In this document: piece after piece, positions 26,756 through 35,826 of the stretch
Position numbering within the stretch: the first letter of the stretch is position 1
Layout of the letters: each line of letters starts with the position of its first letter
Position numbers and translations under genes: made by a program
Assembly (NCBI RefSeq): GCF_000722635.1
Contig: NZ_JOKH01000003.1
Coordinates: forward strand, 540,093-600,375
Direction: 5' to 3'
DNA length: 60,283 nt
DNA from: Endozoicomonas numazuensis
GTDB taxonomy: Bacteria; Pseudomonadota; Gammaproteobacteria; Pseudomonadales; Endozoicomonadaceae
The notes under the pieces: model-generated
The model's input: only the letters and a program-made list of their open reading frames with translations
Told to the model about the DNA's origin: nothing
Databases searched by the model: none

Positions 26756-27514
26756 ATGAAACTGATTGCCAACGCTGATGATTACGGCCTGAGCGAAGGG
26801 GTCAATTACGGCATCATTGACGCTTATCAGAACGGCATTGTTCGCTCTACCACCATGATGGTAGGCATGCCAGGGGAAACCCATGCTGTTGAACTTGCCA
26901 GAGTCAACCCAGGCCTGAAAATCGGTATTCACCTTCGACTCACTGCTGGTCAATCGCTGTGCTCAGGTCTGAAAACACTGACGAATGAGGCTGGGCAATT
27001 CAACAATCAGACTGATTTTTATGGCAATGAAAACATCTGTCCTGAAGAAGTTGAAAGAGAGTTCCGCGCGCAAATTGATCGCTTCCTGTCACTGGGTTTA
27101 AAGCCAACCCATCTTGACAGTCATCATCATTGCTATGGACATCCCGCTGCCTACACGGTAGTACAAAAGATTGCCAAAGAACTGGCTATTCCTCTACGAA
27201 CTGTGGACTCAAAAGAAGTCTCCAGAATCGGTGAGTTTAGCTATCGTTTCAGCGATGAGTTTTACGGTGATGTCAGCGAATCCATGTTATTGGATATCGT
27301 GGACAGGGAAATTGCCAGGCAGGGTCAAAACTGCATTCTGGAAGTCATGTGTCATCCCGCTTACATTGACCCCGCTCTGTATCAAATGAGTTCGTACTGC
27401 ATTCAACGTGTCAGAGAAACTGAGATTCTCAATTCTGACTCGGTTAAGCGAGCCTTGGCAGAGCGCGGAGTGGAACTGACGGACTACGATTTCGTTACAC
27501 AGCTAGCAGGCTGA
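26756..27514 (+). CDS. chbG: Chitooligosaccharide deacetylase ChbG (YdjC family)
   Basis: 252 residues. It removes one acetyl group from phosphorylated chitobiose or chitotriose, a step needed for induction and for ChbF action in E. coli. The metal site is visible: NADDYGLSEGVN with the paired Asp near the N-terminus, IGIHLRLTAG, and LDSHHH near residue 123. Length matches the family. AGGAG precedes the ATG by about five bases. The stop codon lies inside a fragment of repeat family 2, so the last residues may derive from that insertion. Confidence 0.93.
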   Translation: MKLIANADDYGLSEGVNYGIIDAYQNGIVRSTTMMVGMPGETHAVELARVNPGLKIGIHLRLTAGQSLCSGLKTLTNEAGQFNNQTDFYGNENICPEEVEREFRAQIDRFLSLGLKPTHLDSHHHCYGHPAAYTVVQKIAKELAIPLRTVDSKEVSRIGEFSYRFSDEFYGDVSESMLLDIVDREIARQGQNCILEVMCHPAYIDPALYQMSSYCIQRVRETEILNSDSVKRALAERGVELTDYDFVTQLAG

Positions 27515-27596
27515 CCGGGAACAGACAGTCCAGCCTAAAATCCAGAACCTGTCGAAGGATGCTGATGATGCACTTCGACAGGCTTCAGTACAAACG
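27509..27596. repeat. Composite repeat: family 2 fragment fused to a REP palindrome
   Basis: GGCTGACCGGGAACAGACAG and following bases to 27547 match one end of the family 2 element. They are joined directly to a REP-like inverted repeat (CCTGTCGAAGG ... CTTCGACAGGCT). The chbG stop codon lies within it. It forms the start of the 27515-27980 gap. Confidence 0.6.
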
Positions 27597-27780
27597 GTAT
27601 CAGGTATAACGTTTGGCTGCACCAGGAGCCAGACAAACACATCAAATGCCGTCTAATCCAGACTTTCTCTGCATTTTCAGCGAAAGCACTTCGCCCTGCA
27701 ACCAGCATAAATCTGTCTCTCCAGTCTTGTGGATAACGCCTCTTGAAAAGTTCCTTTTTATTTCATGGAGATGACATTTT

Positions 27781-27796
27781 TGTGAACCCTGTCACA
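27781..27796. promoter_or_regulatory. CRP (cAMP receptor protein) site upstream of the chitoporin gene
   Basis: TGTGAACCCTGTCACA has both consensus half-sites, TGTGA and TCACA, with exact 6-base spacing. It lies 38 bases upstream of a LacI-type operator and 185 bases before the porin start. Confidence 0.75.
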
Positions 27797-27833
27797 GCAA
27801 AGATCTGAAAATAGAGCACAATAATAATCACAT

Positions 27834-27845
27834 GTAACCGGTTTC
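27834..27845. promoter_or_regulatory. LacI-family operator upstream of the chitoporin gene
   Basis: GTAACCGGTTTC is identical to the second operator upstream of chbA. Confidence 0.75.
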
Positions 27846-27980
27846 ATTCTCTGATTCAGTCGTACAGGTATGCCGTCCAATAACAAAGTGAATTCAATCA
27901 AACTGCCCCAGTAGCAATTCTGCAAACAGGCCCCTGAGAGAAACTCACACCAATAAGACATACACAGGGACACAACAATA

Positions 27981-29348
27981 ATGAAAATCTTGACCAGGTC
28001 ACTGCTGAGTGCAGCCGTCAGTACAGTTGTTGCTTTTTCTGCATCATCAGCCGCATCTGCAGATGAAGCCTCGCCTTTCTTCTCAGACTCATCCATTAGC
28101 GGCAGTGTAAACTTTTTTCTGCGTGACCGGGATCGTGCAGGCACCGATGCAAACGGCAAAGACACCTCTAAAACAAGCAACCTTGATCACGGCTCTGCTT
28201 TTGCCAACCTCAGCTTTCAGTCTGGTTACATCAATAATTTTGTTGGCCTGGACGCCATGGTGTATGCGACCTATGACATGTGGCAAGACGCAAGCGCTGA
28301 CCATGAAATGAACTTCTGGAATATTGATAACCCCTATGACAAGAAGCCGGAAGATGACAAATGTACAAATATCTGGACTGACTGTAATGCAAACGGAGTT
28401 TCCCTTGGAACTGCAGCTCTGAAATTCCAACTGGGAGAGAGCAGCACTGCTAAACTGGGTTATTTCCAGCCATCGGTACCCAGTACACTGGGTGTTAACT
28501 GGTCTTTTGCACCAGGAACCTATCGCGGTGGTGAAATTGGCACCTCGATCAGCGGACTCTCACTCGGTCTGGTAGTAGCGGACCAATACAAGGCTCCCTG
28601 GTATAAAGACGACTACGAGTTCAGAACCACGCTTAACAAAGATGCGGGCGAGGTTTATTCAACAGGTGCACGCTACACACTGGAAAATGGTCTTGCCATT
28701 GATGTCGGCTATGGTGCGCTGACCGATGGCGACAGGAAAAATGCCCATATCAAACTAAAGGGCGAATCTGCTGGCGGACTGAACTGGTCGCCTCAGCTTT
28801 ACGTTACCCGTGATGATGAACAGTATGACTCCACTGCCTTCCAGCTTGCTCTGCTGACAAGCATGTCTTCAGGTCAATACTCTTATAGAGCTGAAGCAAC
28901 CTACACATCTGCGGAATCAAAAGTAAAAGGCGTGTCAGAAAACTTCACCTATCGACTCACTAAACAATTTGGCGGGTCGAATGGTGCTTACGACATCTGG
29001 TGGAATAACCGCTCTGATTTTAACCACGATGAAGAGCTGGCATTCTTTCTTTCTGCCAGTCGTGATTTTTCAGATATCGATGCCCCTGGCTTCAGTGCCG
29101 GCATCAGCGGCGCATACGGCTTTGGCTCCAAGGCAACCGGGTATGATGATCTCAAAGAATATGCCTACAGTTTGTTTGCAAACTACTCTATCCAGAATGG
29201 AGCCCTTAAAGGTGCCACCATTGGACTGCACTTTACTCAGTACTTTAACGACACAGATGCCCCTGCCTGGAATGGTTATACCAACCTCTTCCAGGATGAA
29301 ACCGACTTCAAACTGATCTTGAGCATGCCGTTCAGCATCAAAGAATAA
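27981..29348 (+). CDS. chiP: Chitoporin, OprD-family outer membrane porin (ChiP-like)
   Basis: 455 residues with a 27-residue signal peptide ending in AASA. The mature protein has the alternating pattern of a beta-barrel and an aromatic C-terminal strand (FKLILSMPFSI). The N-terminal SGSVNFFLRDRD segment, LGYFQPSVPSTLGVNWSF and GTYRGGEIG resemble OprD/ChiP porins that pass chitin oligosaccharides. A cysteine pair near residues 128 and 134 may form a loop disulfide. The gene has its own promoter region with a CRP site and a LacI-type operator, and a strong terminator follows. The substrate assignment leans on the chitobiose neighbours. Confidence 0.85.
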   Translation: MKILTRSLLSAAVSTVVAFSASSAASADEASPFFSDSSISGSVNFFLRDRDRAGTDANGKDTSKTSNLDHGSAFANLSFQSGYINNFVGLDAMVYATYDMWQDASADHEMNFWNIDNPYDKKPEDDKCTNIWTDCNANGVSLGTAALKFQLGESSTAKLGYFQPSVPSTLGVNWSFAPGTYRGGEIGTSISGLSLGLVVADQYKAPWYKDDYEFRTTLNKDAGEVYSTGARYTLENGLAIDVGYGALTDGDRKNAHIKLKGESAGGLNWSPQLYVTRDDEQYDSTAFQLALLTSMSSGQYSYRAEATYTSAESKVKGVSENFTYRLTKQFGGSNGAYDIWWNNRSDFNHDEELAFFLSASRDFSDIDAPGFSAGISGAYGFGSKATGYDDLKEYAYSLFANYSIQNGALKGATIGLHFTQYFNDTDAPAWNGYTNLFQDETDFKLILSMPFSIKE

Positions 29349-29365
29349 TCAGGAGCAACCCGGGA

Positions 29366-29402
29366 TAAAAAAACGGAGCCGATTGGCTCCGTTTTTTTAT
29401 CC
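29366..29402. terminator. Bidirectional Rho-independent terminator
   Basis: AAAAAAACGGAGCC / GGCTCCGTTTTTTT with a GATT loop, located between the convergent chitoporin gene and the small secreted protein gene. T runs on both strands would end both transcripts. Confidence 0.9.
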
Positions 29403-29419
29403 CGTCAGGAAGAATTTGT

Positions 29420-29755
29420 TTATCTGTGTCCAACCCGACCTGGATTGACAATCATGCCGCTCTGCTCCAAACCACCACTCACCGCCACTACTTTCCAGGT
29501 TCCTATGCCACTGCTGAAAGGCAGAATGACATGGGCTCGGCCTGTCTCGTCAACATCCCCCTGACCAACAACATTACCATTAATGTCCATCACCATAACC
29601 TGTCCAACTGATACAGGCTGACCCTGGCTCATAACATTCACATTAGCCATGTTGCCAAACATACTGCCAGATACATCCAGGTCAGCAGCAGAGGCAGCCA
29701 TTGCAAACACTGTCAGGGCTGCAGCAGCACTCATTTTGATGGTTTTCTTCAGCAT
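29420..29755 (-). CDS. Small secreted hypothetical protein
   Basis: 111 residues. A clean signal peptide (KMSAAAALTVFAMAASA, cleaved before ADLDVSG) is followed by about 88 residues that are Gly/Val rich and read like a small beta-sandwich (GQVMVMDINGNVVGQGDVDE, then GTWKVVAVSGG). I do not recognise a family. The frame is open to 29788, but AAGGAG eight bases before the ATG at 29755 fixes the start. It is convergent with the chitoporin gene. Confidence 0.7.
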   Translation of the reverse strand: MLKKTIKMSAAAALTVFAMAASAADLDVSGSMFGNMANVNVMSQGQPVSVGQVMVMDINGNVVGQGDVDETGRAHVILPFSSGIGTWKVVAVSGGLEQSGMIVNPGRVGHR

Positions 29756-30377
29756 GTTTATCTCCTTGAAATAAGTATTCAGACGCACAGCCCAACCAGT
29801 GGCTGTATAAAACTCATATTAGGTGTCTGTGCGACAAAGCCATTAGATCCTACATAGCTCGAAATAGAGTTTCCGATCTTGCTCATTACTTAATGCTCTA
29901 AGAAACAATGCTGGCAGCTCTATTTTAAGATCCCTACTCAAGTCAGAGATCACAAATAAAAAGCCATCCTCAGAAAAATTCAATAAAACTCTTATAATTC
30001 AGTTAGTTATAACAAATAAAAAGCGCGAAAATATGACACTTATTGAATGATTTTATCTGTTGAAGCGTGATCATTTGACATCAGAATCGTTGACGACTTC
30101 TTCCATCCGCCAAGTCTTTAATACCTTGATAAATCAGGCCCACTAACAATATCACGAACCAGACTCAATCATTCCCGTGATTTTCAATCCATTGACATGC
30201 CTTTTCTTCTGGTAGCTGTTGAGGTTTTGCTTTCGAGCCCAGTCGCAAACAAAATCTCAACAGACCTTAATCAGACAAATGTTTTCCTACGCTCACGGTG
30301 GTTTGGTCTATTATTCCATGAATTCATAAACCATCAATTTGCTCTCTGTTTAGAATCTTCTCCCCGGAGTCTCCCCA
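29756..30377. other. Intergenic region upstream of ptsG
   Basis: 622 AT-rich bases between two divergent genes. A reading frame at 30197-30598 runs into ptsG in another frame and is rejected. Near 30066 CGTGATCATTTGACAT resembles a degraded CRP site. I see no other structured element. Confidence 0.5.
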
Positions 30378-31811
30378 ATGTTCAAATCTGCATTCGGCAC
30401 ACTTCAGCAGATAGGTCGGGCACTCATGCTGCCTGTAGCCGTACTACCTGTTGCAGGGATACTGCTGGGTGTAGGCAGTGCCGGCTTCGATTTTATTCCA
30501 GACCTGGTCTCAAGCATCATGGCTCAGGCCGGAGGCATGGTATTCGGAAACCTGCCTATCATCTTTGCCATCGGCACCGCCATCGGTCTCACCGATAACG
30601 ACGGAGTCTCATCCGTTGCAGCCACCGTTGGCTATGTGGTCATGCTTGGCACGATGGGCGTCATGGCCGCAGAACTGGAGGTAGAACCCAGTTCGATTAT
30701 GGGCATTGACACAATTGAGACGGGGGTTTTCGGCGGGATTATTGTTGGCATCATGGCGGCCTCATTCTTTAACCGCTTTTACAAGATCAAACTACCGGAT
30801 TATCTCGGCTTCTTTGCCGGAAAGCGGTTTGTCCCTATCATCACAGCCATCGGGGCTATCTTTCTGGGGATTATCCTGAGCTATATCTGGCCTCCTATTC
30901 AGGATGGTATTGATGCCTTCTCACAATGGTCTGTGACTGAAAATCCGGTTATGGCAGGCTTTGTCTATGGTGTGATTGAACGCGGCCTGATTCCATTTGG
31001 CCTGCACCACATCTGGAACGTACCTTTTCAGATGGAAATGGGCGAATTTATTGATCCATCAGGTAATGTTTATACCGGCGATATAGCTCGCTTCTTCGCA
31101 GGTGACCCTACAGCAGGATTCCTCGCAGGCGGCTATCTTTTCAAAATGTTCGGTTTGCCCGCCGCCGCCATTGCCATCTGGCATTGTGCCAAGCCGGCAA
31201 ACAAACATAAGGCTGCTGGTCTGATGATCTCAGCAGCACTGACCTCATTACTGACAGGCATCACAGAACCCATAGAGTTCTCGTTTCTATTCGTGGCTCC
31301 GGTACTGTATGTCATTCACGCGCTCCTGGCTGGACTGGCATACGCCATTACCAATTATCTTGAAATCAAAATGGCCATGTCATTCTCCAATGGCCTGATC
31401 GACTATGCCCTCTACTACGGTATAGCGACTAAACCTTCCTGGATAATTGGCCTTGGGCTGATCTACGCGGTGGTCTACTATGTCATCTTCAGAGTTATGA
31501 TCACCTTGATGGATCTAAAAACACCGGGACGTGAAGACGAAACTGAACTTGTAGCCAAAGTGGTCGCTTCCAGCGACCTGGCCAGAAACCTTATTCTGGC
31601 CTTTGGAGGCAAGGGAAATATCAAGAACCTGGATGCCTGTATCACTCGCTTGAGAGTCACGGTCAACAACCCTGACGATGTTGACCAGGATGCGATTAAA
31701 CAACTGGGAGCTACCGCCGTAGTGGTGGTAGGCCAGAATATGCAGGCTATTTTTGGTACTCAGTCCGATAACATTCGGACTGAGATGGAAGAAGCCATTA
31801 AGGCCATGTAA
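30378..31811 (+). CDS. ptsG: PTS glucose-specific EIICB component PtsG
   Basis: 477 residues, exactly the length of E. coli PtsG and colinear with it as I remember it. The IIC domain (residues 1-390) has about ten membrane helices and the conserved signatures [35 protein letters not shown] and [24 protein letters not shown] linker leads to the IIB domain, in which C421 ([10 protein letters not shown]) is phosphorylated. It takes phosphate from Crr, encoded at 34029. GGAG lies nine bases upstream. The N-acetylglucosamine paralogue is nagE at 39899. No terminator is seen other than the repeat just after the stop. Confidence 0.95.
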   Translation: MFKSAFGTLQQIGRALMLPVAVLPVAGILLGVGSAGFDFIPDLVSSIMAQAGGMVFGNLPIIFAIGTAIGLTDNDGVSSVAATVGYVVMLGTMGVMAAELEVEPSSIMGIDTIETGVFGGIIVGIMAASFFNRFYKIKLPDYLGFFAGKRFVPIITAIGAIFLGIILSYIWPPIQDGIDAFSQWSVTENPVMAGFVYGVIERGLIPFGLHHIWNVPFQMEMGEFIDPSGNVYTGDIARFFAGDPTAGFLAGGYLFKMFGLPAAAIAIWHCAKPANKHKAAGLMISAALTSLLTGITEPIEFSFLFVAPVLYVIHALLAGLAYAITNYLEIKMAMSFSNGLIDYALYYGIATKPSWIIGLGLIYAVVYYVIFRVMITLMDLKTPGREDETELVAKVVASSDLARNLILAFGGKGNIKNLDACITRLRVTVNNPDDVDQDAIKQLGATAVVVVGQNMQAIFGTQSDNIRTEMEEAIKAM

Positions 31812-31970
31812 TACCAATCGTACTTTCTAACTACGCTATTGCGCTGGCAATCTGAACACCAGCCCTGCGTTGGAACTCCTCGCAATAGCTAGCTATTACT
31901 CGTCGTTCCGCCTTGTTCTGCCGTCCAGCTTGCCATGCTCATTACGGTAGTTAGAAAGCACGATTGGTAT
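31811..31970. repeat. MITE-like palindromic repeat, family 4
   Basis: 160 bp with terminal inverted repeats (left ATACCAATCGTACTTTCTAA, right end in reverse ATACCAATCGTGCTTTCTAA, both running into CTAC). It fills the gap between the convergent ptsG and cutC genes and begins right at the ptsG stop codon. It has no coding capacity. Confidence 0.7.
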
Positions 31971-31984
31971 AAATCCAGTCAGAA

Positions 31985-32722
31985 TCATTGATAAGATTCT
32001 ACCGCTGCGCAGAGGGAACGGACTCTCTCCACAGACACCTCTCCCTCTTCCAGAACACTGCTGTATGCGTGAACACTGGTTGAATGATCTTCTACGGATA
32101 ACTGCTGAAGAATCTTACTGATATTTTCAGGGCCTACTCCCCCTCCTATCACCAGCTCCAGCCGGTTTTTAGCCCTGAGCATCAGCTGCTCAAGCATTCT
32201 AACCCCTTCAAAAGCGCCATCTGCAGACCCCCAGGCTGTTCCACTACTTAATATACGATCAACGCCGTATTGAATCAGGACATCCAGGCTCTCAAACATA
32301 TTGGGCGTAGCATCCAGTGCACGATGGAACGTCACTGACAGATTACGTGTTTTTGCAGTGTCTACCAGCTGGCCCAACACATCTCGATTAATGGTATTCC
32401 CGGGGAGTTGAAGTGCACCAATAACAACACCATCTGCTCCAGCCAAAGCCGCATCGGAAATCTGCTGCTCCATTAGCTCAACTTCTTCGGTTCCAAAAGA
32501 GAAGTCACCACCACGGGGGCGAATCATGCAGAGCAATCCACAACGATCCTGAAATGCCTTTCTGGCCGCTTCCAGGTGCGCCATAGCGGGTGTAGTACCT
32601 CCGACCGACATGTCACCACACAACTCTATTCGTGATGCTCCTCCTTCGTAGGCCGCTGCAACAGAGCGATAAACATAGTCTGGATTCAGACTGTTGACGC
32701 AAATCTCAACAGGGATTGGCAA
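31985..32722 (-). CDS. cutC: CutC family protein
   Basis: 245 residues, full length for the CutC TIM-barrel family (named for copper homeostasis, although a direct copper role is disputed). Family signatures are VEICVNSL, GASRIELCGDMSVGGTTPA, MIRPRGGDF, GADGVVIGAL, VTFHRALDAT, RILSSGTAWGSADGA and VIGGGVGPENI. The start is a TTG at 32722: AGGAG lies 10 bases before it and the protein then begins PIPVEICVNSL, as expected. It is convergent with ptsG. Confidence 0.93.
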   Translation of the reverse strand: MPIPVEICVNSLNPDYVYRSVAAAYEGGASRIELCGDMSVGGTTPAMAHLEAARKAFQDRCGLLCMIRPRGGDFSFGTEEVELMEQQISDAALAGADGVVIGALQLPGNTINRDVLGQLVDTAKTRNLSVTFHRALDATPNMFESLDVLIQYGVDRILSSGTAWGSADGAFEGVRMLEQLMLRAKNRLELVIGGGVGPENISKILQQLSVEDHSTSVHAYSSVLEEGEVSVERVRSLCAAVESYQ

Positions 32723-33025
32723 GGTATAACTCCTGGATGCCCATAGCGAAATAAAAACGACACTAAGAACCTATTATAGAAGCCTGTCCTGCTTCTCTTT
32801 GTGACTGAAGTCATAGACAGGAGAACTCTGACAACGATAAACAGATTCTCACAGATAGCACAGAAAAACATACTCTTTACAAAGGAGGGCGCACAAAACT
32901 AATCAATAGATATAGAGATTCTTGGGGAGTTAATGAGATGCTGACAACTCTGAATCAGAGCTGCACTTGTTGACTATGAAAAGGCAGCTCTATCAGACCC
33001 TGTAGCCATGTTTACAGCAACAGGA
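32723..33025. other. Intergenic region upstream of cutC
   Basis: 303 AT-rich bases that should hold the cutC promoter. A short minus-strand frame at 32686-32871 is not credible. I see no hairpin terminator for the gene to the right. Confidence 0.45.
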
Positions 33026-33727
33026 TCAAGGAAGCTTACCTGTCATGCGAAGTACGTCATCGATCAGAATCTTATCCAGTCTCTGCTTCTGTTTAAGCAA
33101 CTCCATCTTTCCCGGACTGACTCTGACCTTCACATTTTTTGGCTGGCCGCCTGTGATAACAGGAGGTATTGTAACGGTATATTCTTCATGGCTTGGATCA
33201 ACAAAATCAGGCACAGAGTGTGGCATATCATCGAAGCGTTGCCCCGCCGGTTGATGCTTAAGGAGATCCTCACAATAAGACGCCATATAGGAAGAACAGG
33301 CTGTTTTAGCTCCCGTTTTCCCGGAATCTGAGCCTCTTCTTACAGTTGCATCAAAACCTGTACTTTCTCTTGTCTGATCTTTCTTTTCATCTGGCTTGAT
33401 AGCAATACCAGCCAACCGGGCTGCCTGCTCAATTTGCTTTGATTCCAACTGCTTGAGTGTTGCCACCAGCTCCTGATGGGACATCTGGTTAAGGCGAGCT
33501 CGCCGTGACTGATCATAAGAGCGATAACTGTTCCCTTGTAGCAAAGGGCCGCCATCCAGATACTTGTAAACCGCCTCTCTTCGAACAGAATCAAGCTGTT
33601 CAATGACTACCTGTAATTTCTCTGTCTCTTTCTTATCCTCCTGGGACAGTGAGAACACCTTGAATGAATAAATCAACAGCAGGAAGCCGGTAATCACTAG
33701 CGCAATAAGTATTAAAATTCCTTTCAT
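33026..33727 (-). CDS. Membrane-anchored hypothetical protein
   Basis: 233 residues. A single N-terminal membrane segment (residues 3-26, ILILIALVITGFLLLIYSF) is followed by a coiled-coil-like segment (about 30-110, with ELVATLKQLESKQIEQAARLAGI) and a polar C-terminal half that ends in a Lys-rich helix. Two cysteines near residues 149 and 157 may form a periplasmic disulfide. I do not recognise the family. The frame is open to 33832, but AAGGAG seven bases before the ATG at 33727 decides the start. An 8-bp repeat array lies about 150 bases upstream. Confidence 0.65.
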   Translation of the reverse strand: MKGILILIALVITGFLLLIYSFKVFSLSQEDKKETEKLQVVIEQLDSVRREAVYKYLDGGPLLQGNSYRSYDQSRRARLNQMSHQELVATLKQLESKQIEQAARLAGIAIKPDEKKDQTRESTGFDATVRRGSDSGKTGAKTACSSYMASYCEDLLKHQPAGQRFDDMPHSVPDFVDPSHEEYTVTIPPVITGGQPKNVKVRVSPGKMELLKQKQRLDKILIDDVLRMTGKLP

Positions 33728-33880
33728 AACATCTCCTTCAGTCTGAACCTCTTGACCTTCACAAAGTAAGACCATGGCCTTCCTAGACGATTCAATCGCC
33801 GACAGCTTAGAAGAAGGAAAGAAAAACATCACTAACAGAGCGGTTAGGGCGAAACTCTAACCATTAGAAGTAACAGGAAA

Positions 33881-33943
33881 GCGGGAAAGCGGGAAAGCGG
33901 GAAAGCGGGAAAGCGGGAAAGCGGGAAAGCGGGAAAGCGGGAA
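33881..33943. repeat. Tandem octamer array (GCGGGAAA)x8
   Basis: Seven perfect and one near-perfect copies of GCGGGAAA, 63 bases in all, between crr and the membrane-anchored protein gene. Simple repeats of this kind change copy number by slippage. Confidence 0.9.
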
Positions 33944-33949
33944 TATTGA

Positions 33950-33970
33950 AAGCCGGCAGAGCACCGGCTT
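33950..33970 (-). terminator. Possible terminator of crr
   Basis: AAGCCGG / CCGGCTT stem with a 7-base loop, followed on the minus strand by TTCAATATT. The T run is weak. Confidence 0.45.
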
Positions 33971-34028
33971 CAAGATCCAGACAGACTTTATTTTCGAAAA
34001 TAACAGTCCATCTGAACCAGTCAGAACA

Positions 34029-34535
34029 TTACTTCATTTTAACAATCAGTAAATCATCACTGCCCTGAATCACTGAACCCGAAGCCTTTTCCAGAGAAGC
34101 CACGTCATCCATATTAGAGATAACAACCGGAGTAATGATGCTCTTGGCTTTTTCTTTCAGTAAGTCCAGGTCCACTTCAATCACCGGATCGCCAGCTTTG
34201 ACCTGCTGACCTTCGCTAGCGATACGTTTGAACCCCTCGCCCTTAAGTTCAACCGTATCAATGCCAAAGTGAACAAACAGCTCAACCCCACTAGGAGTCT
34301 CCATACTGAAAGCATGATTGGTTTCAAAGATCTTGCCAATCTCACCATCACAGGGTGCAACCATCACCTTACCGGTAGGATTAATGGCAATGCCATCACC
34401 CACTACTTTGTCGGCAAATACGGGATCGGGCACCTCTTCAATGGGTACGACTTCACCGGTCAGTGGCGCTTTGATCACAGTTCCCTGATCAGCAGACAAC
34501 CCCATACTTTTCTTGAGAGAGTCAAAAAGGCCCAT
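34029..34535 (-). CDS. crr: PTS glucose-specific IIA component Crr
   Basis: 168 residues, against 169 in E. coli. A soluble phosphocarrier that passes phosphate from HPr to PtsG, and probably to NagE, and regulates sugar uptake and adenylate cyclase in enteric bacteria. The phospho-accepting H89 is in GVELFVHFGIDTVELKGEGF, and the partner H74 in FETNHAFSMET. The ATG at 34535 follows AAGGTG by seven bases and gives the typical MGLFDSLKK start; a GTG at 34544 is less likely. Unlike E. coli it is not next to ptsHI; it stands between pfkA and a hypothetical gene. Confidence 0.95.
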   Translation of the reverse strand: MGLFDSLKKSMGLSADQGTVIKAPLTGEVVPIEEVPDPVFADKVVGDGIAINPTGKVMVAPCDGEIGKIFETNHAFSMETPSGVELFVHFGIDTVELKGEGFKRIASEGQQVKAGDPVIEVDLDLLKEKAKSIITPVVISNMDDVASLEKASGSVIQGSDDLLIVKMK

Positions 34536-34630
34536 CGCTTTCACCTTTTACTTCGAACGCATTGATTTTAGGAGCCCTTTGAAAATCAGGCCAGTCGACC
34601 TGATTGAAACTCCCGATTCCTTTCCGGATT

Positions 34631-34660
34631 AGCCACTGAAGCGTTTAAACTTCAGTGGCT
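34631..34660 (-). terminator. Hairpin after pfkA
   Basis: A perfect 11-bp stem AGCCACTGAAG / CTTCAGTGGCT with an 8-base loop, just downstream of the pfkA stop. It lacks a strong T run and may allow read-through into crr. Confidence 0.55.
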
Positions 34661-34669
34661 GTGTATCCT

Positions 34670-35650
34670 TTATACGGTAACAATATCCGCCACTTTCAAC
34701 AGATTACTGTCAATCGCATTATGCTTACTGATCGCTTCTTCCAGTGGCGTCTGAACAATCTTTTGATCACGAACACCGACCATTACACCACTAATGCCAT
34801 CACGCAAGGCTTCAACAGAAGCTACTCCCAGTCGACTGGCCAGAACACGGTCATAGCAACTTGGCTTACCACCACGCTGAATATGACCCAGTACCGTCAC
34901 TTTGACTTCATAGGCCGGGAAGTTTTCCTCCACCGCCCGAGACAGCTCAAACACGCCTCCAGACTTGTCACCCTCTGATACCACAACAATACTGGACGTC
35001 TTTCCCGCCCTGCCACTGTTTTCCAGGGAGTCCATCAACTGATCAATAGGCTTCTGATCTTCAGGAATCAGAATCTCTTCTGCACCTGCTGCAATACCTG
35101 CATTTAAGGCAATAAACCCAGCATCTCGACCCATGACCTCAATCAAGAAAAGGCGATTATGAGAAGTCGCCGTATCACGAATCTTATCAATAGCTTCTAC
35201 AACCGTATTCAGTGCGGTGTCATAGCCGATGGTGAAGTCGGTTCCGAAGATATCGTTATCGATAGTGCCAGGAACACCAATACACGGAAGCCCATGTTCT
35301 TTCTCTAGTAGCATGGCTCCGGTGAAAGAACCATCACCACCAATGACCACCAGACCATCCAGCCCTGCCGCTTTGGCATTTTCATAAGCAGCGGCCCGAC
35401 CTTCCGGAGTACGAAATTCCTGACAGCGGGCAGACTTCAGGAAAGTCCCCCCCTGATTGATTATATTGGCCACTGAGCGCGCATTCATTATTTCCAGGTC
35501 GTTATCAATCAGGCCTTTGTACCCTTCATGAATGGCGACCGGCTCAATGCCGTAAAAGATACAGCTGCGAACTACGGAACGAATGGCTGCATTCATGCCC
35601 GGAGCATCGCCACCTGAAGTAAGCACACCGACTTTTTTCAGTTCTGCCAT
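34670..35650 (-). CDS. pfkA: 6-phosphofructokinase PfkA
   Basis: 326 residues; phosphorylates fructose-6-phosphate with ATP, the committed glycolytic step. ATP site VLTSGGDAPGMNAAIRSVVR and GGDGSFTGA; catalytic Asp in PGTIDNDIFGTDFTIGYDTA; substrate residues in EVMGRDAGFIAL and LGHIQRGGKPSCYDR. Length fits the bacterial ATP-dependent type (320 in E. coli). GGAG precedes the ATG at 35650. It lies between pykA and crr on the minus strand. Many marine Gammaproteobacteria lack PfkA and use the Entner-Doudoroff route, so this points to a full Embden-Meyerhof pathway. Confidence 0.95.
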   Translation of the reverse strand: MAELKKVGVLTSGGDAPGMNAAIRSVVRSCIFYGIEPVAIHEGYKGLIDNDLEIMNARSVANIINQGGTFLKSARCQEFRTPEGRAAAYENAKAAGLDGLVVIGGDGSFTGAMLLEKEHGLPCIGVPGTIDNDIFGTDFTIGYDTALNTVVEAIDKIRDTATSHNRLFLIEVMGRDAGFIALNAGIAAGAEEILIPEDQKPIDQLMDSLENSGRAGKTSSIVVVSEGDKSGGVFELSRAVEENFPAYEVKVTVLGHIQRGGKPSCYDRVLASRLGVASVEALRDGISGVMVGVRDQKIVQTPLEEAISKHNAIDSNLLKVADIVTV

Positions 35651-35772
35651 GATCTGCTCGTCTCCTAAATCCCATCAGGGGAAGCATCAGGCATGCCGCT
35701 CAAACAACACGCCTGTATTGACTGAATTCTTTACCATAAATAACGGTTTATCCCATAAATGATAAACCGTTA

Positions 35773-35826
35773 TTAAACGCTCATGGCTATTTAAACGCTC
35801 ATGGCTATTTAAACGCTCATGGCTAT
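35773..35826. repeat. Three perfect 18-bp tandem repeats at the end of pykA
   Basis: TTAAACGCTCATGGCTAT three times without a mismatch; the last copy contains the pykA stop codon. On the minus strand each unit carries ATGAGCGTTTAA, a 3-codon mini-ORF (Met-Ser-Val-stop). Confidence 0.85.

Noticed and set aside
30197-30598. 133-codon open frame overlapping ptsG
   Set aside because: Its second half is a frame-shifted shadow of the certain ptsG coding sequence and there is no start signal.
33881-33943. Considered as a CRISPR array
   Set aside because: The repeat unit is 8 bp with no spacers and no cas genes nearby.
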